Positions 1-11,100 of a stretch of 64,000 bases of DNA are shown one piece after another. The position numbers and the translations under genes are program-made. The stretch is taken from positions 190,198,476-190,262,475 of the forward strand of contig NC_068938.1 of NCBI RefSeq assembly GCF_016801865.2, written 5' to 3'. The notes beneath the pieces were generated by a model. It ran no database searches. It saw only the letters and a list, made by a program, of their open reading frames with translations, and was not told the origin of the DNA. This DNA comes from Culex pipiens pallens (taxonomy: Eukaryota > Arthropoda > Insecta > Diptera > Culicidae). The number at the start of each line of letters is the position of its first letter. Position 1 is the first letter of the stretch.

Positions 1-2189
1 CCAGTACTTTTTCTGCAATATTGTACACAGTTGAGTGGATTTACTCAAATTGGGTATTAAAGTTTTTTTTTATTGTTAAAAAAAGGGATTGACAAAAATT
101 GAATTGAAGGAAGTTTACCTTTACTTATTGTTTTATGCAACTCAACATTTTATTTAAAAGATGCTTATGCGACGACTTATGCTTAGGTAGAAATTATACA
201 TTGGAAACAATTCAAAACTTTTACATTAGGTAAAAAAATAGAAATGAGAGTTGCAGGTAAGTTCAACAAATATAATTAAAAAAAATGACGAACAAAGGTT
301 TAATATAGAAGGAATCATAAATACATGTTTTGATAACAGACCATTTGAAGGATTTTTTATTCAGGATAACATAAATAAATTATGGATGTCACATGGAAGA
401 ACAACGGTGCCGCAGCAAAATTGAAAAATATTAGAAAGTATATGAATCACAAACTCAAAAATATGGAAACACATAAATTTAGAAACTCAGAAATTAAGAA
501 ATTCATAAATAAAAATATTTAAAAAAAAACTAAGATTTTTTTTATTTAGAAACTAAAAAAAAATCAGGTATTTAAGAAATTTGAAATGCAAATTTTTATA
601 TCAGAAAAAAAATCACAGATTCAAAGCTTAAAAAATTCAAATAATTAAAAATTAAGTAATTCAAAATGTTTAAAATTGAAAAAAAGCTTAGTTTAAAAAA
701 AAAAACAAAATATAAAAAAAAGGTTGAAAAATATAAAAGTTCAGACCCTAGTTAAGATCTCATAAATTCAAATATTTTTAATTCGAAATAAAAAATCAAA
801 AGTTTGAATATTTAAGAGTTTAGAACATCAAAATTCAAAATCTACAGTTAAAAAATTCAAAGAAATTATAATTTGAAAAACAGTAAAATTTGAAAATTTT
901 GTATATGAAAAAAATTAAAAACTCAATTATAAAAAAAGATACAGTTTGTACTCTGTTATCCGAAGACCTCTTCAAAATTTCTAATCTCTAAATCCTCTAA
1001 ATATGCGTTTCTAACCTAGAATATGACTCCAAAATATGTGTATTTTTTATGATTCAAGAATGCGGCAATTTAAGAATTTAAGAATTTAAGAATTTAAGAA
1101 GAATTGTGGTGCAGAGTATACCGTATATTTTTTAATAAAATGTATATCAATTTTAATAATATAAAATATGATGTGTAAACAACGTAACATATGTTTCAGC
1201 AAAAATTGTATGGTCATCAATTATATAATCAATTATATTTATTATTTATTTGGTATAGTCTAATACCTTTTTATGATTCCTTCATTGAAAGTTCAACAAA
1301 ATACATTGAACATTTTGGTTCATATAAGAATACAAATTGGTAGCACCATCACAGGTACAATTTATTATTTGACAATTAAATATACCTAGTATTTTAACAC
1401 ATATATTTAGTCTGTTCAAAAACAATTTAAGATCAGAAATCAATCTTTAAACAATAAAACCAGACATTAAAAAATACCCCAACATCCATCAATTCCAAAT
1501 ATACAAATGTCCCTTCAAAAAGACTACTTAAATTTAGTAATAATAAAACATAAAATTTATTACAAGTACATAATAATAAAATGCTTGATTTAACCCAACT
1601 TGCAAATTTTATGTAAGCGTGCACTCACACCAACTTGCAGTTACTTTTCAACACGAAAGAGAAGAGAGAGCTTGCAGAAAAGTACGGGAACGGTTTTGCT
1701 GCAACTTCAGCCTCTCTCATTGCAGAAGTTCTGCCTGGGATAAAAGTTACTTTTGTTGCAGAAAAGTACGGGAACGCTCTGCTGCCGTTTTTGTGCAGAA
1801 TTGCAGAATTCTGCAGTACGGGAATAGACCTATTGTTAAAACATGAAACATTCGTGAAATTTTCCGATCCTTTCAATTTTTTTAAACAAGACTAACGTTT
1901 CAAAAGGGTGTAATATTGAATGTTTATCCCTTTTGAAATGTTTGTCTTAATTTTTGAAAAAAAAATGTTTTCGAAAGGATCGGAAAAAATTGAAAACATT
2001 TAACATTGAAAATCGGACCATTCGTTGCTGAGATATCGACATTAGAAAATGGTGGGTTGTTTGCGCATAAGAAATCAAAATTATTCCTATGGTATTAAAC
2101 TCAACCATAAATGTAATAAGCTAATAGCATGTAATGGACTTCTCTGACAAATAAAAAAAAAAGATTTTGTTAAAATTAGTCAACATAAT
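1..2189. other. AT-rich intergenic region, no gene seen
   Basis: No coding region with recognisable protein features was seen. The first 1.1 kb is very A/T-rich, full of short degenerate motifs of the type ttcaaaaatt, and includes a short decamer-like run (aatttaagaa repeated) near 1069-1100. A pogo-like fragment (ctctgttatccgaag) lies near 951. Positions 1660-1820 contain a purine-rich motif, gcagaaaagtacgggaac, repeated three times in slightly altered form. A foldback at 1855-1990 is listed separately. Confidence 0.6.
1855..1990. repeat. Imperfect foldback (MITE-like), about 136 bp
   Basis: The outer arms match in inverted orientation: ttttccgatccttt on the left, gaaaggatcggaaaa on the right. 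Inner arms also pair: tttcaaaaggg against cccttttgaaa, and aaacaaga against the tgtttgtctt side. The loop lies near 1915. This looks like a small foldback transposon remnant. No clear target duplication was found. Confidence 0.6.
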
Positions 2190-2194
2190 TTATT
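2189..2194 (-). promoter_or_regulatory. Poly(A) signal AATAAA overlapping the ZIP stop codon
   Basis: Read on the minus strand, the last codons are GAA TAA followed by A, so AATAAA spans the stop codon. No other AATAAA was seen in the next ~130 nt, and a T-rich stretch follows at about 2150-2165. If this signal is used, the 3' UTR would be only a few tens of nucleotides. Confidence 0.4.
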
Positions 2195-5100
2195 CAAACA
2201 GCACCCGCAAGTGATCCTCGTTCAGCGCAATCACCAGCATAATCATCCCACCCAGGAAGATCCCCGCGATCTGGGACCAAATGAGGCGCAACTTTTTGCA
2301 CCGCTGACCCTCCACCGCCGGATCGTGCAGATCTCGGTTCATCTCCGGCACAAGATCGGCCAGCGCAATGTACAGGAACGTGCCGGCCGTCCCCGCGTAG
2401 ATCCACCGGACGACCGACTCGTGCAGCCCGGTCACCAGCAGTCCGATGAACATGCCTGAAACGAGTTGGAGGTTAGTTGGGAATGTTTGTAAGGTTGAAG
2501 GTCTTCGATCGTACCGGCAAAACTAAGAATCGAGGACACGATATTGAGGAACATGGCCCGTTTTATGCTAACTCCGGTCTGCAGGAGTAGCGCGAAATCT
2601 CCCAGCTCGTGAGGTAGCTCGTGGCACAAGATGGCCAGCGAGGTGGCCATTCCCGTAACCGGGTCTGCCGCGAACGCCGCCCCAATGGCCAACCCATCGG
2701 TCACGTTGTGCAGCCCATCGCCGAGGATCACCATGAACGCCACCGGACTCAGCGGCTGCTGCTCGACCTGCTTCTTCTCCAGCATCGTGTTGAGTTCCTT
2801 CTTCCGACTGTCCTGCAGGTCCAGCTCGATGTCGTCGGTCACGTTGGTGTTGCGTCGGACCTGATGCAGGTCTGAAGGTGTGGGTTCTGGAGCTGGGGCC
2901 ACCTTGGCCCGACCATGCGCATGGCCGTGGTGACCTCCTCCGTGACCTTCGACTGATCGCAGCAAGGGCAGCACCGTTTCCAGGGTGTACATGAAGAGGG
3001 CACTCAGGAAGGCACAGCAGCACAGCCAGACGGGCTCATCGCTGTGGGAGTGGCCGTGATCGTCACCGGAAGGTTGGTGAGGATCTTCTGGATCGCCGTG
3101 AGTTATGAGGGCGTGGGGTAGAAGGTGCTGAAACAGTAGACATCTTGATCAACCTGCCAAGAAATCGAATTTACAGCGAACTCACCATCAGGGCATCTCC
3201 ACACAAGGTTCCAACGGCGAGAGCTACCAGGAATCTCAAAATCTCATCGTACGCAACCGACTTGGCAAGGGGAACCATCGCGACGCCAGCCAGCCCACAA
3301 ATGGAGATGATCGTGACGCAGATCACGGCGTAGATCCATGCTGCAACAATAAACCATGTTCATTTATCCCAAATTCAACAAAAAAAAAATCTCAAACCTT
3401 ACCATGCCCAAACAACTTCTTCTCGATCATCGGTTGATCCCTCAGCTTTTGGTGGCACGCTCGCTGGTCAATCTGGGCCAACAGTGCCGGACACAGGTCT
3501 TTGAACGTCGCCGGGGTGATCTTGATCCTCGCAGCGATAATCTCCTCAACCTCGTGGTCCCACTCCTCATCCTGCCCGTCCTCCTCCCCCTCCTGATGGT
3601 TATGGTGGTGGGCGTGGGGCAGCGATCGTCGGCGACGACGTTGCAAGTGGTGCCTCAACTCTTGGCCAAAGTTGAAGTTTTCACGCAGCATTCCCTCAAA
3701 GTTGCTCGGTTCCTCCAGCACCAGGTGGACCATGGACATTGGCGAGAGGCAGGATTTTCGGTGATCTGTGAGGGGGGAGGAAATAAATTAGAAACTTTGT
3801 TGCAAAGCTGGCTCGTACAACGAGAAAAATCTGTCATGATTTCTTCACAATTGCGCGTTTGAAACAATGTTTGAACAAGGTGGTGTGCTTATCTCGGGGA
3901 AGAAAACATATGCCGCAATAAACATATAAAATGAGATGACAATGGCATGCATCCGTGATGCATCTTTCACTGTTTGTTATATTATAAATAAGAGTAGAGT
4001 TCATAGTATAATATTTGGCAAAAAAAAAATAACAGTAGGCCTGGCATGGTATAGAATATCAACATTTCAATGCCTTTTTTCATGCCTTTTTTATGAATGA
4101 TTTCTGAGAGGTTGTCGTAGTAAAAACCCTCGTGTTAAATACAGAGTTCAGTGTCAGTTGTGGAATATTAATTCCGTTATTTTTTTGGTTGTATATTTTT
4201 TTCTATTTTTGATTATGAGAATACAGTCTAAACTCGATTATCCGAAGGCCTCAGAAAAACTACCCCTGATCGCATAAATGTCCCATATGCGTTGACATCG
4301 AATTTTAGCAATTGATGCAGATTGGCTCAAAATAACTCTTTTGTTTGATGCTTTCCAGGTTACTACCATCCACTGAACTAGGGGAAATATACCCTTTCTA
4401 ATCAAACACCTATCTTCGTCATATGCAGAGTTTGATGCTCGATTAAAGCTCCAAAAATACTTTTCAGGCTATAAACTTACCAGCAACAGCACCGCCTAGA
4501 GTAAGCACGCAAATTTATGCCACTTACTGGCCTAAAAGATCAAATTTAATGCACTTTTGATCATAATTTCTATTTTGCGAGACCATTTCTCATCATTTTG
4601 GTGGCACACACATCCACACGCAAGATCAGAGCTTAACGAAAGTCGCCATCAATATCTTTTCACCTGCGCTAACGATTTCAAAGCGCTTAAGATATAAAAT
4701 TGCTTTCAACTACCGGCAACATGTTCTTTTGACCATTACTTAGTCGCTCACTTGAAAAATAATCCCGAAAAATGTAAATAATTAGCAAGCACCAACAAAA
4801 AAACAAACGCGCTAAGTCTTTTGACGTTTCAATTTTGAATACCGATTCTAATCGAAGGCTGAAGAAAACCGAGCGAGAAGCGAAGGCAAATAAAGAACAA
4901 AGGGTGGCCACCAACACCACCAACATGCTGGTGCAGCGCCTGTTGGAGTGAGCAAGTGCTGCCAGGAAACTTTCGCTATAAATGTGCTATAAATGCTATA
5001 ATAAATGAGTGTTCGCTTAAAATTTCATCAATTTTGGCAGCACTAAGCAGACTTAAAAGAGCGCTGGCAGAAAAAAAAACTAAGCTGAAAATAGAAAAAT

Positions 5101-8100
5101 GGGCGTGGCCCGATGGACTCGACTGATTAGAATGCATTTTTGAAATATTTTTTTAAATGCTTGTAAAAGGAATAGCATAACCTTTAATAAAAGTGAAAAT
5201 AAACAGAAATGTTCTCAAAAAGTTGATCTACTCGTTGGTGTACTTGGTTTTAGTGAATTTCTAGGAACAATCCAGATTATCCAGCATCATTCAAACACGG
5301 CCTTTCAAATTTCCTATCCAGGTTTTTAAGCGAAGATGGCGTTCAAATGGTGAACATCCGAAATGTCAAAATCACGCAGTAGCACCAACATTATAAAACA
5401 AATGTGGCTGACGCCATGGCACACTTTTTTTCGGAATATTGGTACCACTGCGTGATTTTGACATTTCGGACGTTCACCATTCAAACGCCATCTTCGCTTA
5501 AAAACCTGGATAAGTTTGTCTCTGACCACTTTTTGATACAACGCAACGGCTTCCAGATAGGTATAAAGTATTTGAATACATTCCGAATTACAACAATATT
5601 GAAAACACTTACGCCCATCTAAAATGTCATTATCTATGACTGGCTCCATATACACAAAAATGGCTTACCTAAGCGTAAGATAACATGTCTACAAAATTTT
5701 TCATTGAAATCGGAGAGGGTCCGGTACAACCGATTCCCTACTTGACATGGAATTGCTCCAAATTGATTAAACGCTGTACTAAATAATAAGTCCTTTACAT
5801 ATCATCGTTGATCGAAAGGCACGCGGGCGGTTGGGTCGTCGAGCTAATTGTTTTTGATCAGACCAGAAAGACCATCTCTACCATTTTTGAACTGCAGGCT
5901 TCTTGGAACCGAGCCACGTAGCCTGTTGCCTCGTGAGCGGTAGATCGGGGTTAAAATCCCGACTCGGATTGACACAACTGGTGATCTTTTCCCTTCTGGA
6001 TTCGATTGCTTAGCAAAAGGGTTTTACTATCAAACCATGCTTTTTATCCTCTCGTATACCGATGCCCAGTTCTGGGTGTAGAAAATTGCTCGAATGTGTT
6101 TTAACATTTTAGGAAAAAATTCAAAGGATTTTTTTTAAAATTTAAATGACTTTTTTTATGTTGATCAACGATAGCTAATTTTGCTGATTTAAACAATAAA
6201 TTCAGAAAAATAGCAGCACTCAATCTGGCCTAAGAAAATCCCTATCTCACATTCTCACCTTCCAAAGAGAACCCACATTAGCATACCGTCACTAGCCATA
6301 CATCGTCAGCGTCACGCCAATTTATGCGCCACGCGAAAATTAGTGCCATTTATGATAGCAATCAGTCTCAACCATGGGCCACAGCTCAGTGTCTACCGCG
6401 TTGCCAGCAGGTTCTCTGATTTGCACTTTTGAATGATGCATCATTTCAATTCAACGCGGCGATGATGATCAGGTAGCTGCTTTTGTTCCGATCCGATCCC
6501 CCATCTGGCCGGTCACCGTATTCAGGGCACGTTTCCAGCCAAAGTGCATTATGGGCGTTTAGTGAATGCGTCTACTTTAAGGTAGTTCAGGCGGTACATT
6601 GTCTATCTAGAATCTGGTTTAGTGTGCCAAATTGGATCGTTGTCCCCTTAACTGTGGACTAAGTCAAGAACGCGTAATATCCGCAGCACGACGGTCAACC
6701 TTAATTCCTGCCTCGTGCCCACACTAACCTAATTACCGCGAGTTGTTTACTTTATCTTAGAGTAACTATTTAGTTCAGCAGAACTGAGACGAATCTTACC
6801 GTCACGTCTCGGATGACGATGCTGAGGATCGTGAATATCTTTGAAGATAATTTCCTGCCATATCTCATTGTGCCACTTGAGCGTTTTATCTTCATCATCA
6901 GCTTGCTGCTGCTCAGTTTTATTGCCGCCCTGGACCTTCTCCGTGGACGGTGACACCACCTCGTTCAGCTCCCGGATCCAGTCGGACCCGTTGATGATCG
7001 CCTCGTGACCCTGCTGCTGCTCCCTCCGATTCCGAAGTGTCCCTTCCTCCGGCGCAGCCGTACTACCCTGCTGCACCGTACTGTACTGGGGTCGTCCGTG
7101 GTCGTCGATCCCGTTGAACGCAACGGTGACCTTCGCGTCCACCTCATGATCATCTTCCGGGGTCGTGAAGGGATCCTTCAGAAGATCGTCCGTGCGGAAT
7201 CCTTCCGGGCGATGTTCGTCCAGCGTGTGGGACGGGGTGAAATCCAACCCGCCCAGACCCAGACTGTGCATCAGGTGTTCCAGGCCCTGGAAACGAAGAG
7301 GATGCAAAAGAGAAAGAGAGCGAGAGATTGATAAGTCTGATTGCTCACTTTGTCACGTACTCGCGACGGGATGACGACGGGGAGGGCTTTGAAGAAGGAT
7401 AAGGATTCTGTTTAGCGTGCACACGCACAGTTCGAGTGATAGCTGAGATTGCGCATCCATTGTCTCTACCCGCCGCAGAGAGTGGGGGAGATTTACGTGA
7501 TGGGCTTACGGTGCAATGTCAGTGACCCTGCGTAATCTACGGAGTAAATTGGACTTAGTCATCGAATAATGACGTCAGGAAGAATGGATTTCCTTTTCAT
7601 TTTTGACTTTCTACTGATAAGAGTTTAGAAATTGGACTGATTGGATAGATGTTTTCATTGCTTCTCATTGAATTTTCATAAAAATCCAATGCTCAAAAAA
7701 TACCGCCTTTGGCAATTAAAAAAGTATATTTTGCGAACCACTGTTATTTCGAAAACAGGTAAATTCATTTTTTCATTGTTTTGGTACTTTATGATGCTTC
7801 TTATCTTATCTTAAAATGTTATCCTAGTCACTTTGTTGATTCAAAAGATCAAAACATGAATAAAACAGCACGCAATAATCCGGAGAATAAGGAAGACGTT
7901 TATTATGAATACATTGAAACAATATTTGAACAAGCTCTGTTTTTACTTCTACTGTACAATGTACAAAACTAAAAATAAATTAAGCGAATTTTGTAATATA
8001 TAACCACATTGAAAACAGTTCAATCTCTCTGTGTCGATATCGGAGGGATAGTCTTAAAGAACGAACTTTGCTGTTTGAAGGGACGAGGAATCCATAAAAA

Positions 8101-11100
8101 AGAAATGAATGTCGAGAAATCAACCGGATCCTCAAATGGCTTTCGCTTCAAAGAAATTTGTTAAATAATTAAACAACCTAAAGGCATGAAATTAAGAACT
8201 TCCAGGACTTCTGAACTTTTGACATCCACGATACAGGTTTTCAACTTCCTTTTAATCAAAGAAGGCATTTTGCATCCATACAATATTGACAGCTGATCTT
8301 ACAAAAATGGTATGTGTCGAGAATCTGAATCTCGAAAAGGGAGTTTATGATCGATTTATTTTTGTGCAAATATGATAAGGACAATTCAGAAAAAAAGATA
8401 CACTCTAAAAAAGTTATTTAAAAAAATCGGAAGAAGTAACTCACTCAAAGAATCCGATGAAAATATTTCTAAAATTATACCGCCTCCCCTCTTTTTGGTA
8501 TTGACTTGAAAAAACTGGGAACTAAAAATGTATTTTTCAAAAACTTTTAAATTTCAATGACGTGCAATTAACTACATTGATGATCATGTTAGGTATGATT
8601 GAACCAGATAAAAATATTTTTATTTTGTTGTTATTTTTCGAAAATAGTTTTTTTCGCTATAATTATTTTTTTGAAAACTTTTGATTGTAAGACAACTGTA
8701 CTTGAGAATTATGCATTTTACAACATTAACACACATTTTTGCCCTGCATGTGGTCAATTGTAGTGTTAATCAAAGGTAAAAATAACTTAAATTTTGTTTA
8801 TTAAACAGTTTCAATGAATGACAATATGTGTTTTTTTTCGATGCCGAGAAAAATCTATGAATTGAAATTGAGAAAACTAAAACTGTTTAAGTGTTTTCCG
8901 AATCCCGAGCAGACGGAAATAACTTGGGGATAACATTTTTTGATATTTCAAAATACTGGGCCAATAACATTTTATGTTATTAATAACAAGATTTGTTATT
9001 CGTCGTTATGATTTTTTTGTTATTGGATTGTTATTGTAATAACAGACTAATAACATTTTAAGTTATTCTTCGAACAAATCTTTGTTATTATTTTTTGTTA
9101 TTTTAACAACTAATCCGATCATCCCAATAACAGTTGGAGGTATTCTTCCATAACAAAAAATGTTATTCCCAAGTTGTTTTGACTTTCAATAAATATCAGA
9201 CCAATAACAAACTTTGTTATGATTGATTGATTGATTGATTGTTTTTATTTGACAGAAAAAGCCAGCAAAGTGCTGACTGAAAAAACTGTTTCTTTTCAAT
9301 GTGCAATACAAATTAAGTAGATTACATGTCATTGAAAATTAAATAAAAATGTAACGACAAAGTTGATGCGGCTGGCTCCAGAACTCCATCGGCGTAGACC
9401 TTTTAAGGAGTTCGGTTTCTGGCGATTAGCGGCTGAAAATAAATAAAAGAAAACTACCAAGATAAATGTGTTCAAGATGGATACAAATACAAACGAGGGA
9501 ATGAATCGGAGAATTAACTAACAAAATAATTAAGCGAAAATATTAACGGACTTTAGAAGTTTTTCTATGATGTCAGGTCGGGACAAACACTGCTTTAGTT
9601 GATTTTTGAAGATATTTAAGGATGAACTTTTACCAAATCTATTGTTAAAATAATTATAAAGCTGAGCTCCATTGAAATTTATACTGCGCTCACCAGGTAC
9701 TGTGGTTACGTTAGGACGATTCAACAGATCGTGATATCTTGTACCATATTGATGGTTAGAACGAACAAATTTAGTATTACTATGGGTTTTATTATTTAAG
9801 CAAAGGTAAATGAAACTACAAACTTGAAACACATATATTCCCCTGACAGGTAAAATATTATTCTTTACATACAAATCGACTGTGTGACTACGAATAGGAA
9901 GATTTAAGATGATTTTTAGGATTCTATTTTGAGCTACTTGAAGTTTATTGATAAGAAGACCACATGCATTACCCCAAACAGCTGTTACATAGGAAAGTAT
10001 AGAATGAAATAGAGAATGATAGATGAGAAAAAGAACTTTTTGAGGAAGCTTGTGCTTTATTTTAAAGATGATACCAGTGATTTTATGAAGTTTTAGTATA
10101 AGAGCGTTGATATGTGCTGACCAATTAAGACGATTATCTAGAATGATACCTAAATATTTAGTGTCTGAGACTACTTCTAAATCTGGAAATTTACTTGTGG
10201 TGAGAGATAAACTATTGGGTATTGAACGTGAAGAATTTTTTATATTTATAATGTTCGTTTTGTTAATATTCAATGTTAATTTATTCAATCTAAAGTATTC
10301 GATTACTATTGTTAGATCGTCTCGCAAATTAAGATCATTCATGTTAGTAGACTTGTTATTATAAAAGAGAGAAGAATCATCTGCAAAGAGCCTCAAGTCC
10401 CCTTTAAGAGGAAGTAACGAAAAATCATTTAAGTATATAATAAAAAACAATGGACCAAGCACAGAGCCTTGAGGTACTCCCACGTTTACTAAAGTTAGCA
10501 AGCTATGTATTCCATCAATACAAACAAACTGAGCACGATTAGAAAGATAACTAGTAAATAAATCCAAAGCAATACCACGAACGCCAGCATATCTAAGTTT
10601 ATCTATTAATATTTTTCGATCAACTGTATCAAATGCTTTCGATAAATCTAAAAATAAACCAAGAACGTCATCGCGATTATCTAAGTTAAGTTGAATCTTA
10701 TTTACGAGGTCAATAACAGCATTCGATGTAGATGATTTTTCCCGAAAACCATATTGTTGGGGACAGAGAAAATTATTACTATTTAGAAAAATGGTTAAGC
10801 GATTGAATAGAATTTTTTCAAATATCTTATTGAGGACAGACAAAACAGAGATGGGCCTATAATTGTTAAATAATGAAGGGGAACCTGCTTTAAAAACTGG
10901 GGTTACCCTAGCTATTTTTAATTTATCAGGATAAATGCCTTGAGACATACACAAATTGAAAATATTAGAAAGAATAGGGGAAACTACATGACTTAACTTT
11001 TTAAGAAGGAAAGCACTAATTTTATCGAAGCCACTAGCAGTATTGTTACTAAACGAATTAATTAGATTTTCAATTTCAGTTTCATTAGTAGGATTTAGGA

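Larger units (their letters stand above)
3766..6799. other. Intron 2 of the ZIP gene (non-coding)
   Basis: The intron is bounded by GTAAGA at 6799 (minus strand) and an AG acceptor just 5' of the exon at 3765. It contains a 194-bp MITE (5317-5510), a SINE-like segment (5785-6090) and, near 4224-4260, a pogo-like terminus (agtctaaactcgattatccgaagg). No exon-like reading frame was seen. Confidence 0.7.

Noticed and set aside
3145..3333. Plus-strand ORFs opposite the ZIP exons (also 2211-2875, 3356-3862, 7005-7374)
   Set aside because: They are antisense shadows of the GC-rich coding exons; no motif or splice support.
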